A program made the position numbers and the translations under genes. From NCBI GenBank assembly GCA_964035545.1, contig OZ037771.1, forward strand, positions 11,908,980 to 11,972,979: a stretch of 64,000 nt of DNA, written 5' to 3'. This document shows positions 30,241-43,337 of the stretch, in pieces. The notes under the pieces are model-generated. The model ran no database searches. It saw only the letters and a program-made list of their open reading frames with translations, and was not told the DNA's origin. The stretch's first letter is position 1. The number at the start of each line of letters is the position of its first letter. Source of the DNA: Bugula neritina (taxonomy: Eukaryota > Bryozoa > Gymnolaemata > Cheilostomatida > Bugulidae).

Positions 30241-33109
30241 TGGTTGTTAAATTAGAGATGTAGCGTTGAAAGATAAAGAAACTGACAACGCTTTTGTGTG
30301 CTGAAAAATGCTTGTTGGTCATTATAAGTCTGCTAGGCAAACTGGTTTTCTTTTGGCTATAAGAAATATTTCTTGACATTTATCAGATGCATGTAAAGCA
30401 TTGATGCCTTGAAATAGTAATTGGTTATATGTATGTATGTTGATTATATATATCATCATCGCTTTTGTTATTTTTTTATAAAAATATTTTGCTTGTTTAG
30501 CATAATGGTTTATTGTAGATTTCAGCAGTTTCAGGCCAAATAATTTTGGTGTATACATGGCAGAATTGAGGACATTCCAGTCTGTCTGTCAACACATTTT
30601 GTTGATCTAATCTACCTATGATGGCCTTTCAAGAATTGCTGGAGTAGGTGAGAGTGAGAGAACTAGTCTTCAAATCAGTAGTATATTATAGGCTGTATTT
30701 CAATGATATTATTTTTTCAGCGTACGATATGTTGGAAACCAGTAAACTAATAAAATTCATGAAACTAATAATAGCCAAACCTATAATGCTGTTTAATAAA
30801 ACTTATTTGAGCTATTACTATAGTGATTTTTCCACTGCTTTATAAATTGATTGCAATCTTTAAAAGATGAACAAATTTGATTATTTTAATCTTTTATAGT
30901 AGGTCATCAATTAAAAGATTTTGACCTGTATACCTATCTAGTGGAGGTGCTAATTTGCAAACATACTGGTTTTACCAAAATCATTGATTAAGGCAGTTGC
31001 TGAAAGCTGGAATACTTTGCTAACCATGGCTTATATCTATTGGGCTACAATTTTGCCAACTTTTATAAAGCATTTAATAGCGAGTATAACTGTTTCTGTG
31101 CTGTACCACTCGACTGTTCATATAACTATTTCTACTTACTCTATATTATGATGTATATGAATTATAGCATTATATATAGTCTTTAATTGTTTCTTGCACC
31201 ATCCATACTTATATTTATAACTTTTAGGTAGATGCATACATTCGGACAGCTGGATATAGCCTGCGGCCATTGCGGAGAAGCTTCATAACTACATGCTTGG
31301 GGTTGGAGCTGAGTGCATATCAAGGTGGGTAGCTCAACTTCTTAGTTCATAAGTAGAAGCTAATTAGTTTTATTATAGAAAATTTTAATATGTTAAAATA
31401 GCAACATTATATTATTGCACTATAATACAATGGTAAAATGAGTAAACACTTTTTAATATAATTTGCTGCTGGTGAGATTGACAGTAGTTTCAGTAGTAAC
31501 AATATATTAGTAGTAATGGCGGTGGTGGCAGCAGCAGCAGAAGTATTGTAGTAGTTGTAGTAGTGGTTAGAGAGGTAGTGGCAGTGGTAGTGGCAGTGAT
31601 AGTTGCAGCGTCAGCAGCAGTGGCACTGGCAGTGGTACAGTGGCAATAGCAGCAGTATATAAAGTTCCTATACAGACATACATGGGGTCGTCATCGACAG
31701 CTGGATACATAACCAGCAACATTTCTCAATTGACGGATATAAACTCTGGGCTAAAGATGTGACTAAATGCATGCATTGTGAACCTGATTTTATTGGTTTT
31801 CATAAACTATATAAACATTACTTCTTTATTTTTTGATAAATATTTTTACTTAGCCAAATCACTGAATTAACTAATATATTAAAAACTGCAGAACTCCTTT
31901 CTTTTGTTTTTAATATTATTTCACTGGGAATTGTGAAATTAATGTTAATTTAAATACAATTATCACTATATTTCTATATTAAACTTCAGATTTCTCATGG
32001 ACATTTCACTTATACTAATGTGTTCAAACCTATGAATTTGAAACTGTAAGCAACATAAATCACTAATGAAAAGAGTAATTAATATTTTAACATAATACTT
32101 TGTTGGTTTAATATATAAGTATAAAAATAATATTTTTAATAAGTTTTTATCTAAAACACATGTCTTAATCAATCAAAGTATTATAATTGAGAGATTTTCA
32201 TTAATTATAGGTAGGCCTACCCATTGACAGCACTTTGAAAACAAACTAAGGTTTTCTTGCTGCCAATTATTTTTGTTTGCATGCATGTGCTTGCGTGACA
32301 GTTACATTACTAATGCTAATTAATTATTTGTATAAAAGACTGGATATGTACATGTGCCATGTAATATATTCATCATGCATTTAGATAGTTAAGTCTCAGA
32401 AATAATAATACACACATATAATTATTACTAATATAACATGACATCAAGGAAAATTGAATTTCATATTATATTAGCAAAAAAGTTACATAGGTAACCTATC
32501 TTTCATTTTTCACCCAGATAGCTATTTCATCTCTAGCTATAGATGTTGTATATTACTTTGTTGAATAGTTTAATACACAATACCTACACCCACCACCAAT
32601 TCAATATACACATATATATTATATATTATAGTAATAACATGACCGTTCACATTAGGTTATACCGGAATATTTACAAAGTATAAATTTTAGTACAGTTTTC
32701 ATTATTAAAGCTCCTTACATGTTAATCACTTTATACGATGAATATTGTTTTTCAATTCATGTTAACAAGTTATTTCTATAATTCCATGCAGCCTGTTGGC
32801 TTAATGTGAAGATGAACATGATTCAGCCCACCGCCTGGCTGATAGGGTGTATTATATGTGGTTGTTGGAATGCTTGAAAAAAAAAACCAGAATACTGGAG
32901 CGATTAATAAACACAGCTTGCAAACTTTTCACCTATATAGAGCAATAATGTGCTGTTACAGCTAGAAGTGTTTTATCAAGCTAATGTGAATAAAATGTTC
33001 TTTAACTTCCCAAAATATGATTTGTAAAATTTGAATTCAATTTCTGCTTTAGCCAGATATAAATTATAGTTATAAAGTTATTAGGCCTATAACTCTTTTC
33101 ATAGCAACT
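30241..33109. other. AT-rich intergenic DNA with a cryptic trinucleotide tract
   Basis: About 31480-31660 holds irregular GTAGTAGTGG, GGCAGTGG and AGCAGCAGC runs similar in flavour to the minisatellite at 29829. The rest is AT-rich with no recognisable exon. Confidence 0.4.
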
Positions 33110-33505
33110 GCTCGGAATAATATTATTATAATATTTTAATTGCTGGCGATTATTGCGTTGCTTTTTTAGACTCATCCAAAGCTTTTGAATTCGCGGGTAG
33201 GTGAAACGCCCCGATTTAAACACGCTAAGAACGAGATACTATACTGGTTAGTAAACGCGCAATAAAAATAAAATTTATCTATAAGCAGCTTTAAGTTAGG
33301 GGTGATTTAGCGCAGTAGTTCAAAGTCTCAAGTTTAAAGTTGGGGGTCAATCTGAACCCTTCACTGCAGTTGCAAGAATCGTTAACTACTGTAATCAATC
33401 ACTCCTAACTTTGAGTTGTTTTTAGAGAAATTTTACATTACTGGATCCAAGTCCAATACCAACTAGTAACTTGGCCTTTGGGAAGAGTTCGGAAGTATAA
33501 TATCA
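33110..33505. repeat. Duplicated segment, copy 2, upstream of the PLPP gene
   Basis: Matches 1-380 in the same orientation. It ends within 30 bases of the PLPP start codon (33532) and so probably contains its promoter and 5' leader. The match stops where the leader CATTTGCTTCCAGTC begins, so the coding exon itself is not duplicated at the left end of the window. Confidence 0.8.
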
Positions 33506-33531
33506 TTTGCTTCCAGTCTTACAAAGCAACC

Positions 33532-36500
33532 ATGTCTTTTAAATCTAGGACAAACACTATTCGTATAGTTTTAGACGTGTTAATGCTCATTTTAGGTAAG
33601 TTGGTCTTCGTTTTGATGTAAAAGTGAAAGTTAAAGTAGTCAGACTGAGAGTGAGACTTGATGTTCACTGTTAACAATAAGTATAACAGCGACAACTGAG
33701 TCTGATAGTGATACTGATAGTCATAGTGATAGTCATAGTAATTAACTTTAAGATCAAGTTGAACCGAAGGCGACTGAATTATTCAAAGATCATACGCATA
33801 ATAATGATTTTAAATTTAATGATTGGCTTTTTAAAATCATAGTTAGTTTTGATTATCATTATGATAATGATTGTAATCAGAACAGATTCAATAATTCATA
33901 CTCATAGTCATAGTCAATATGATTAAGTTACATTCAAATAAATATTATTCAATTCACTGATATCAAAATTGAAGTAGTAAACGTAATACTAATACTAAGT
34001 CTAATAGTAATAATAATAATATTACTTATATTTCTCTCCCTCCCTCCCTCCCTCCCTCTCTCCCTCCCTCTCTCAGGTCTGTCACTGCTCTTATTTTCCA
34101 TAAGTGTTCGAGCGTTCCATGTTGCCAATGTCATATGCTGTTTTCTACCGCATGAAGGTGAACCATCTGGATGCGGTATTCCAGCCAGGTTGAGGTTGAA
34201 CAGACCATGTCTGGGACACATTTTCTAGTCCCTTCCTCGGATTGAGGTGAGCAGGGCAGTCCCTAAAAAGGGCTGCTCAGTCATGAAAGCCACTACCAAA
34301 CATCTTTCCTGTCCAATCCAAGAGATGAGCGACTGATGAGCTTTCACCCCCTATGTGCTAGTTGGGAGCTGAGGACTTCCAGGCTTCACTACCCTGTCCC
34401 CGTCGCCACCTTCTAATCGCCATAGGGCTTTGTCGGTGAGTGTATGCAGGCAGAATGCTGTGCGTGGATTAAAGTGGTTATCACGATGCACTACAGAGAG
34501 CCACTGGCTTGGCTTGTCAAACCCTGATCCAATGGCCAGGATACCTCGACAATTGGGGATATAATAAGTTGCAATGGACAGCTGTTAGTCTGGAAGAGAC
34601 TCATCAGCACTTACCAGCTGATGGTATTGCTGTCGGAATTTCATGGGCCCGAGATGTTTCGTGATGGATATTGTTTTCAGTTCCCCCAGGTCCCTCTAAA
34701 AGAGGAGTGGTCGGTTAAGTTATAGTAATAACTAATAGCTATAGTTATACTTTAACTTATACTTAGTTTTATAGTTATACTTATACTTATTTAGGCTATA
34801 GAGTATAGCCTATAAGACATAATGAATGTGATAGGTATCGCCATATTCAGTTTTGTAGAGATCAGGATGAAGATATTCACATCGATACGGAATTAAAACC
34901 TAACTAGTTAAATTTAAATTGTTTAATAATAATTGTTTTTATTATTATAAATTTATAATTTCTCTTGAACATTATTATCATCATCATTATGGTTATAATA
35001 ATAATTTAGATTATGCTTAGCCATTACTTATTAACTTTTACTTTAGCTGTCTTTAAGCCTAAGCCCTTATGACTAAGTTATTCTAATGAATAATGAATCA
35101 GAATGTGATAATCGTAATAATTATGATATCCTTAAAAATATTTTTACGATATAGAAATACTAATACTCTATGTAAGTGACTATCACACTTACAGCTATGA
35201 GTTCATCACTGATGTTTTAGCTTACAGTTATTCTTGCTCAGCACTCTTACTTTTACGCTTCCATTTACTGTTTGTGTTACTTTTAGAGTTATGGTAACTG
35301 TAGCTGTAAAGCTAACCTTAAAGCTAAATGCTGAGAGCCATAGTATCACAAGTACTATTAGCAATAGCTAATGGAACAGTCTCAAAATCAAATGCTCATT
35401 ATTACCGTATATGATTAGGTCATAGTGATAGACTTGTACTTATATTGATAGTCATAGTCCTATAGTCAGGGTACTTGATACTGGTAAGACCACTGCCTTG
35501 AAACAACATCTAGTCTTTCTACTGTTACTAAAACTAGTACTCTCACTTTTACTACCACTATTAGTACTACTCCTGGTACTAGTCATACTCAGTCACAGTG
35601 ATAGTACTAGTTTGAAATTTGGTAATTATCTATTAGCATTTTATTGTAAATAATAAATTAGTATAAGTATGGGCCAGCAGTTATTAGTAGCAAACAGTTA
35701 TCATTTATATTTTTTATATAATAATATTATACTTATTACTTATATTACCGTAGTAAAAAACAAAATCTATTATGCCATGTGCTACAAGTATCTTATTTAT
35801 CATAAAAAAGTGTCAGTATGATAATTAGAACTCAGAATCTTCATTGAGTGTAATTACGTAAGTATAACTTAGATTCTTAAAGTTGAACTAAAAGTTAGTG
35901 TGTTATAAATATAATGTAAGAGTGGATATAATACTTGCTACTGGCTTTTAAATCTTTGTTATGCTGAGATAACAAAAGAGTTATTTTAAAAGTACATAGC
36001 CTACTTATGTTACAGGTGATGGCTCCTCATTTTTAAGCCAAAATTTAGTTTAACATTAATTATTGTTTCATAGTAACTGTTTTCAATTTTAAAACATAGA
36101 AATTTTTTATTTATAATTATCACTGTGGCCATCAGATGAAGTATCAATGCGCCAATGAGTATCAGCATAAGTATTATAACTAGTATTACTAGTGTTACTT
36201 TAATTATAGAAATAATTATAGTACTGATAATCTCATCGCTATTAATACTAGTATTATAGTTTGCGTCACTATACTTATTGATCATTAAGCTGTGCCTCTC
36301 TTTCTATACTTGAAATATTTATACAGTGAATAAGTTTCACATTAGAGTTAGCAAATTTTGTGCTTTCTGATGAGTGAAAAAATTCCTTAGTTACAGGATA
36401 CCTTTAAATTAAATGAGCACAAAATGTTAAGCCTTTAAGTTTTCTATAGGTAAAAATGTAGATATTATGTAATTGAATAATTCCGGCATTTATCCAAACT

Positions 36501-39500
36501 GTTTCTTAGATAACAAGGATATTTGTCTGAATTATTTGTTCATTTTTAGCATGCTTCAATATGTTATAAATTTGAAATGCTCAAGCTAATATTACTGTAA
36601 AACTTCAATGATTATAGTAATACTTTTTGTAGTAATAATAGTTTTTTCCCATTTTTTAATTCAGTAATTGCCAGGTCTACTGTTATAAATTTTCTCCTTA
36701 TAAAGTTCTTTCATCACATTTACACCAAGCCTAATTTACTTCAATTTAAAAATTATAAGTCAGAATTAAATTTTATTATAATCCTGAAAATATATTATAA
36801 TGAATTTCCTTAGGTACCAGCATAAATGACTTTGACAATGGTGGTATGAATTTCAGTATACAAATATTATGAGTAAATTAATGTTTCATGTTAATGCCAG
36901 CTTATAAAGCATTATTTTTTTATAAACATTAACAGCCTGTCATTACTATTATGGTTTCTCTTTCACAAATAAATTGTGAAGGTTGAACTAATGTATGTGT
37001 TACTCAATAGTATACTGGAATCAAATTTATTCAAGATGTGAGGCAAAAATACATTTGTGATGGCTGCTGTCATTTTTGGTCTCTTGGGGGTCATCCAAGA
37101 TTTTTACTTTTTAATGTGGATGAATAGAATAGGGCTTTGTGATTACATTGCACTTTAAATTTTTAAAATCAGTCAAGTAGAACCAGAAATATACCAGGTT
37201 ATACACACAGCGGTCCACAACAAACGACTTTTATTATTGCGAGTAATTAACAGTCAAAGTTCGATAACCCAAAATTGTACTAAATTCATTATTTATCTAC
37301 CTAGCAACAGTGTCTTCAATTAGCTCCATCAGCCCAAAAGTTAGTTACCAGGGGTGGTTTTTTATGCTGATCATGAAAATATTAATTAAAAATTCCTATC
37401 TGCAATATCTTGATCAATATTTCAGAGCTGAGTTCAGTATAAAGAGAACATTTTGATACTTATTCTGAGAGATTATTACTATAATGCCTCAGTGGTTGCC
37501 TAATAAAATCTAACTATTTTGTATCACTGTTGTCACTAAGTTCATCGTTAGTATTATCACCACTACTCTTCAGTCCTTGTTCTCAATTTTCAATGTAGAA
37601 ACATTCTTTTAAATTGTCAATATCTGATTATCTATTAACTCGCAGCGTGATCTAGTCGCCATGTTTACTATTAGTAACAATTCTCAATTAAATTATATTT
37701 AATTACGTTGCGCTCTACACGACGCCGCTATATTAACTATTGTCAAAGGCTACGCTATTATGCTCTAATCACGTGACCAGCTTGCCAACCATGGAATAGC
37801 TCATTAAAACACCAATCATTCATAAACCATAGCAGATATCACAAAACTGATTGGACAGCTGGAAAGAGCACATGTTAATTGACTATTGCACGCTAAAAGC
37901 TAAAATTGAACTTTTTACGACAACTATAGATAAAACCCCTTATAACTAACAATCGCGAATAATGCCAAGAGACCAAAACTGACGGGAGCCATCACATTTT
38001 GCTTTGTTTTTTCTAACTTATAGTGCCAGTAGAGCAAGTATTAGGATGTATGACAATCCAGTTTACTATTCATTGTGAACTTTTAATATTAAGAAACAAT
38101 GGAATAAGATTTCACTGTAACTATATAATTATAACTAATGTACCTTTAGCACATCCTTTTATCATGTAGCTTCTTGCATCAGCTGGAAATTTAATTTTAT
38201 ATGTTTATTTTAGTTGCAACACCTTCAATTGTTTTCAAAGTGGGTGGTATAGAGCCCACACACAGAGGATTCTTCTGTGATGATGACAGCATTCGATATC
38301 CCTATCACGACAGTACTATATCTACCACTGCCCTGATTCTAGTGGGCGGTTTTACTAACCTCGTTGTTGTAAGTTGAACTCACTTTCTTAAAGTCATTCA
38401 ACTAAAATGAATTTATTGTCATGATTGTGACTGCAACTTAGAGTTCTTGAAAGAGTATGTTGTTTTGTAGCCTAGTTAGAAAATACTTCCTTTTTAACTA
38501 ATTTTACCCATAGGCCTATATATATGCCCAAACTGTATGCAGTTTGACAAAGCAAATGATGGACAACATTGTTGTTTACTAACTCTCAAAATCATTCTAC
38601 GCAGGTTGTGATATGCGAGATCTTGCATTATGTGTATGATAGGAAAAACAAAAGGGCGATATTCTCCGAGGAGCTACTCGGTGGATTGAAAATAAACTCT
38701 TGCTTGTATATGATATGTGGCTATATATGGAGTCTAGGATTTGGATTGATGATAACACAAGGTCAGTGAGTAAGTGAGTGGGTGGGTGAGTGAGTGAGTG
38801 AGTGGATGGAGCGAGTGAGTGAGTACGTGAGTGAGTGAGTGAATTAACTCATCTATTGTAACAAATATGTTATAGTTTATATTATTTTTGTATACCTAGT
38901 TTACATTTTCCAACTCCTAGTTGTTATTTAACTGCCCTCGAATACTCATGGTTAAGTTTAGAGAATACAGATAGCCAATAGCCATTCGAAAACAAAAGCA
39001 TTGGAATTGAACTAGTAACCTGTCTGACCACCCTATCATCTCTCAACCATTAGTTTCATACTCATTTATGTAGGAATCACCGACATTGGCAAATGGACTG
39101 TGGGCAGGCTAAGACCTCACTTTATAGATGGATGTCAGCCTCAGGGCTTTAACATAACCACATGCCCTGGAAATCTGTACATAGATACCGTGCACTGCAC
39201 TCAGCCTGATCAAACAATACTTGATGATCTAAGGCTATCCTTCCCCTCTGGTCATGCTTCACAATCCGCCTACACGATGGTGTTCCTAGCTGTAAGTTAT
39301 ATCTTAGCTTAAAATGTGTGGGGGGACAATTCCAATAACAGTATACATTGTATAACGTTGATTTGAATATTTCTAATTTTCAAAATAGTTTTAACATAAG
39401 ATCGTGTGTGCTAGTAGATCTTAGCCTGAAGTGTGCCAACCCATACGTTGCTAAGTCATTGAAATCCTTGCTGACATGTATTACAATTTTGTTTCTTGAT

Positions 39501-40303
39501 CTAGAGTTGTGTGTCAGAATAACTCGTCAGCTGCTATAAATATGTTGCAGTGTTATGTGCAGCAGCGAGTTCCACGCTTTGACTACACTTACCTGGTTAA
39601 ACACGTCATCCAGTTTATCCTCATCTGTATGGCCTGGTTCTGTGGTCTCTCCAGAGTTATGGACAATAAACATCATCCAACTGACGTCCTAGCTGGCTTC
39701 ACTATTGGCACAGTTGTAGCTCTCTTGTGTGTGAGTACAGGTCCTGTAGCTCTCTTGTGTGTGAGTACAGATACTGTAGCTCTCTTGTGTGTGAGTACAG
39801 ATACTGTAGCTCTTTTGTGTGTGAGTACAGATACTGTAGCTCTCTTGTGTGTGAGTACAGATACTGTAGCTCTCTTGTGTGTGAGTACCGATACTGTAAC
39901 TCTCTTGTGTATGAGTTCAGATACTGTAGCTCTCTTGTGTATGAGTACAGATACTGTAGCTCTCTTGTGTGTGAGTACAGATACTGTAGCTCTCTTGTGT
40001 GTGAGTACAGACGTTGATGTTCTCATATATTCAAGGGTGTTGTTGTGACTTGTGCGGTATTGCTGATGCCTAATATCACTACTATCAGGCTCACAATATG
40101 GTGTAGACTTTTAGTGTTTTAGAAATGTGTATGACTGTCTGTAGGCAAAGTATGTAGTGAAAAGGTTTAGGGAACCGTATACAAATGGCCCCTACCGGAG
40201 ATGTCATATGCGAAGTTCTCAGGCTGATTTAGTCGAGGATCCAGAAGTGGGCATCCAACAAGGTACCCAGTTGGCAACTTTCTCACAGATTCGTAATGAC
40301 TAA
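33532..40303 (+). CDS. Phospholipid phosphatase (PAP2/PLPP family), six exons, 310 aa
   Basis: Exons: 33532-33595, 38214-38368, 38605-38761, 39074-39291, 39551-39730 and 40145-40303 (TAA). Every intron is GT-AG and all phases agree. The product is an integral membrane enzyme that dephosphorylates lipid phosphates such as phosphatidate and lysophosphatidate. Exon 2 gives [16 protein letters not shown], the family N-terminal signature. The catalytic motifs are KWTVGRLRP (residues 132-140), PSGH (183-186) and [13 protein letters not shown] (232-244), with the active histidines H186 and H239. A possible N-glycosylation site, N152-I-T, sits in the loop between motifs 1 and 2, as in animal PLPPs. 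The length is normal for the family. Intron 1 is 4.6 kb and holds a LINE fragment. The donor of exon 5 lies in a tandem repeat (see 39717-40016). Confidence 0.95.
34028..34714 (-). mobile_element. 5' fragment of an APE-type LINE in PLPP intron 1
   Basis: The reverse strand has a GC-balanced leader of about 490 bases, then a frame opening with [18 protein letters not shown], the N-terminal start of an APE endonuclease domain like that of the LINE at 7276 (WNVRTL). After PERG the sequence runs straight into a (GAGGGA)n tract and then AT-rich DNA. So only the leader and the first 20 or so endonuclease codons remain, joined to a microsatellite tail. The leader differs from that of the intact LINE, so it is a different family. 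It is either internally deleted or a short derivative. Confidence 0.75.
34715..38213. repeat. PLPP intron 1 remainder: cryptic simple-sequence DNA
   Basis: AT-rich with long stretches of loosely repeated ATAGTCATAGTGATAG, AGTTATACTTATACTT and ACTAGTACT words (also at 33680-33760, then 34730-34800 and 35400-35620). These look like decayed microsatellites. No exon, LTR or RNA gene was identified; the last 40 bases give the TTTATTTTAG acceptor of exon 2. Confidence 0.55.
38762..38842. repeat. GTGA microsatellite at the donor of PLPP intron 3
   Basis: About 18 imperfect GTGA units (GTGAGTGAGTGAGTG) begin directly after the exon 3 donor GTCAGT. The repeat therefore contains many donor-like GTGAGT words just downstream of the real site. 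Confidence 0.9.
39717..40016 (+). repeat. Ten 30-bp tandem units spanning the exon 5/intron 5 boundary of PLPP
   Basis: Unit GTAGCTCTCTTGTGT|GTGAGTACAGATACT, where the bar marks the exon end in unit 1. The left half is the last 15 coding bases of exon 5 and the right half is the start of the intron. Ten units follow without gaps, with few differences. Eight keep a GTGAGT donor (units 1-6, 9, 10); units 7 and 8 have ATGAGT. Because 30 is divisible by 3 and no unit has a stop, each donor would add ten residues ([10 protein letters not shown]) in frame before exon 6. Reading through all units reaches a stop at 40046. Confidence 0.95.
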
Positions 40304-42131
40304 GGAGTTGTGTCCTCTAATGATTGGTGTCGAATATATAGTTACGTTCCATACTAACATTGGAGTTATCTACCCTTCTATACTAACGCCTATAATCATT
40401 CCACTTGTGCCTTCTCCTGTCTCTCTATTATGTAGAAAAATTGAATATTTATGCTTCCTATTAAACTGAGATGTGAATTACAATCAAGTCCTTATCATAA
40501 TGTAAATTTCTTTTTGCGGAAATTTTAAGCTAACATATCTGATCACGTGGTGATGGAATTGCATTAGTCAAGCCCATGCAGCAGAGGTATTAGTTATAAA
40601 CATCTCAATTTTATGGACTTTGTTCCCCATAGTTTCATTCCTATGTTTTATCTATAAGCACATAAATATATTCCATCTTACAAGTAGTTTATATACTAAA
40701 ACTGGCAATCGAAGTATAAAGTATTATTATGATTTTTTCCATGAACATATCTAAATTTGTTGACTTTTTGTATCTTGAATATTTCCCACTTCATTGGCCT
40801 AAAGTTAATTTCAATTAGACCAAGGCTTCATTATGTATTATGAAGGGGTGTAAGTTCTTGTATTGCTACCAATTTAAATGTTTCAGTTTATTTTTGTGTT
40901 AGAGTTATGTTCTCTTGCACTACATGTACAGTTCTCACATAGTATTTTGTTACTTGTCTTCTGTGGTGATACCAATTTCAATATCTTCTATCTATCAACT
41001 TTCTTGTTCATTACGTTGTTCTTTGGCTCTGTAAGCCATGTGCTTTTTGTTACTGTTCATTCCATAGCTAAGATTATGAAATAATGTTGGCCTTTTTACC
41101 AAATACTACATTTGTTATAGGAATTTAAGTGGCTGTGGCTTGTTCAAGTTATCAAGAACAGAGAATTCTTTTTTATTATATATATAATGTTGATCTTATG
41201 TGATTGGTTAAAAAATACGTTATGCAATAAGTTTATGATTCGTTCATCCACTGATTAAGTTCTAGTTTTACAATATTTGTTACATGTGCAGTGGTTGTTT
41301 AGCTTTATGAAATACATTTTTATTATTCTGTTTCTTTAATTCATTGAAATTTTTCAGCTCATTTACTACTTTTTATGGAATTTTATTAACATGGCAGCGC
41401 TCAGTTTATTTAATTACGGTCATTGTACAAATAAATATATATATATTATTGCTAAGAGTCAGTAAACTGTTGTAATTTTATTTTCTAGTATAAACATGTA
41501 CATCTAAAATATAGAAAATGAAAGATTAGTTTACATCCATAGTTCTCCTCTTGTTAGTAAAGTATATGATTTCCAAAAATTAACTTCAAGTGAAGACTCT
41601 TTCAATTGTAAAATCTTCAATACTGAAGTTAATTGTACGCCAGTCATAGGTTAAACATGCATAGTGTGAAAGCAGTTGGCTAAACAATAGATTATGCCTA
41701 TTTTACATGATGCAACTTAGGTAATATGACAAGCAACTATAGCAGATAAAATGCACACAACTACATGTCACAATGGACAAAAATATTCTTTGCTAGATTC
41801 ATGCTTCGCTATATGAAATCATCCACTACTACATAGGGATAAACAATATGCATTAAGTATCTGCATTATTTCAAAACAAAACTGATATAGGTTAATTATC
41901 AGTTTGGATAATTTATCATTGACCAACTAAACGGAGCAAACTTTGTGCTGGATTGGTCTTTTAATGCACCTAATACAATTTTTATCTTAAACTAAATATA
42001 TCTCTTGTTTTATAAAACAACAATAGTTTACTAAACTGTAACAACAATACCTGTACGAACATGATTCGTCACACCTGTTAATTTGCAGTGTTATCGTGAC
42101 AAGTTTTTATGAAACACCTTATGTACTATAT
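40304..42131. other. 3' flank of PLPP, AT-rich intergenic DNA
   Basis: Possible polyadenylation signal AATAAA at about 41429. A 68-codon hydrophobic frame at 40878-41084 has no splice support. Nothing else is recognised. Confidence 0.4.
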
Positions 42132-42436
42132 TGTGGTGGCTCGTGGAGCTACCAGCAACACAATACGCAAGGTTGCGTATTGACCCGGAACAATGTATTA
42201 GCCAATTAGCTAGGCTGTTTATGAGTAATAGTAGCAGCTTCGCGCTACTAGCTCAGTTGAGGATAGTGCTGTAAATTAAATAGACGTGCGTATTATTTAC
42301 TGTTGTATACTAGTTTTTATTATGTATTCTTGTATTAAAATATAACGATATCTGCTCGACTTATCACGGTGAAGTTTCTCTAGGATAAATAGACTCTCTT
42401 GGTTGCACATCGACCCTAAATCTGGAAATCATAACA
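42132..42436 (+). repeat. G4 5' LTR
   Basis: Begins TGTGGTGGCTCG and ends AATCATAACA. Contains ATTAAAATATAACG, a possible start or polyadenylation region near its 3' third. The 3' copy is 49277-49576. Confidence 0.95.
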
Positions 42437-42437
42437 G

Positions 42438-42455
42438 TGGTGGCAGCAGTGGGAT
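42438..42455 (+). promoter_or_regulatory. G4 primer-binding site, leucine tRNA
   Basis: TGGTGGCAGCAGTGGGAT one base after the LTR. It differs at one position from the G2 and G5 sites, which may reflect another leucine isodecoder or a mutation. Confidence 0.8.
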
Positions 42456-42469
42456 AGTGCACATCAAAG

Positions 42470-43337
42470 ATGGAGACTGAAAATGCTAGAATGCAACCAC
42501 CCCCAGTAGAAGGTGAGCGTAGAAATGATGTTAATCTTGTGAATCGTGAGGGAGAAGAAGCGTATAGATATTGCTTGAAAGCTCCCACCTTTACTGGGTC
42601 AGAAGATGTCGAACAGTTTATACAAGAATTTAGAGAAGTAATGGAGATTGCTCAATGGCCGCATAGAGTGGCCCTCATCCAGTTGCGGAGGGCGTTGACG
42701 GAGCAAGCCAAGCCGTACGGAGTAGGAGCGGACGTAAGCGGAATACTGGCTGCGCTGCGGGCCTGTTTTGGTATCTCTGCAGTAGACGCTAGGACTAAGC
42801 TACAGAGGCTGTGCCGCGCCCCGCGGACCTCGCTGCAAGAACATGCCGCGACGGTGAAGAAGCTAGCACAGATTGCGTACGGCGATCTGCCCCCACAACA
42901 CCAAGAGCGTTACACATACGACGCCTTTGTCCAGTCACTCAACGACCTGGGCCTACACCATCAGCTACGAGCAAAAAGGATAACCAGGATAGAAGATGCC
43001 CTGAAGGCTGGAGAAGCTTACCTGTTGGCTACCCAAATGCATCCAGCACAACGGAACCCACCAGTAGTTGGAGTCAGCGCTGCTAGGGCTACAACAAGCC
43101 CCGAAGCCCCCCCCGCTGGAAGCCGAAGTGGACCGCATGGTAGAGATGCTGGGACAGCTGGTAACAATTCTGGCCGGCGCTGGCCCCGGTCAGGCCCTGC
43201 GGTTGCCCCCAACACCTGCGGGGCCAAACTGGAGTAGTGCTGGTCGAGACCATGAACAGCAAGGACGACCCCAATACCAGGGGGCGTTAAACTGTCACGG
43301 CCCGCGGACGCTCTCCCTCCCCGCGGGCCGCAACTAA
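42470..43337 (+). CDS. gag: G4 gag, frameshifted in a C8 run
   Basis: ATG at 42470 follows the primer site. The core aligns with G2 Gag: YRYCLKAPTFTGSEDVEQFI, KPYGVGADVSGILAALRACF, QEHAATVKKLAQIAYGDL and AFVQSLNDLGLHHQL. Near 43107-43114 a run of eight C breaks the frame. The rest (AEVDRMVEMLGQLVTILAGA onward) is in the +1 frame and runs over the shift heptamer to a TAA at 43335. No CCHC knuckle is present before the shift site, unlike G2. Either the RNA-binding motif was lost or a basic segment replaces it. Confidence 0.85.
43286..43292 (+). promoter_or_regulatory. G4 gag-pol -1 frameshift site GTTAAAC
   Basis: The gag frame reads GCG TTA AAC. The -1 frame after the heptamer is open without a stop into the pol ORF whose first ATG is 43511 (219 bases, a multiple of three). 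A GC-rich inverted repeat follows (CCCGCGGACGC..CCCCGCGGGCCG, about 43301-43331), which could be the stimulatory stem. Confidence 0.8.

Noticed and set aside
40020-40048. Read-through end of PLPP exon 5 as the main C-terminus
   Set aside because: A phase-matched exon with an acceptor exists at 40145 and the read-through would translate the repeat and stop soon after.
40878-41084. Hydrophobic 68-aa ORF downstream of PLPP as a small membrane protein
   Set aside because: AT-rich DNA readily gives Phe/Leu-rich frames; no splice framing or known motif.
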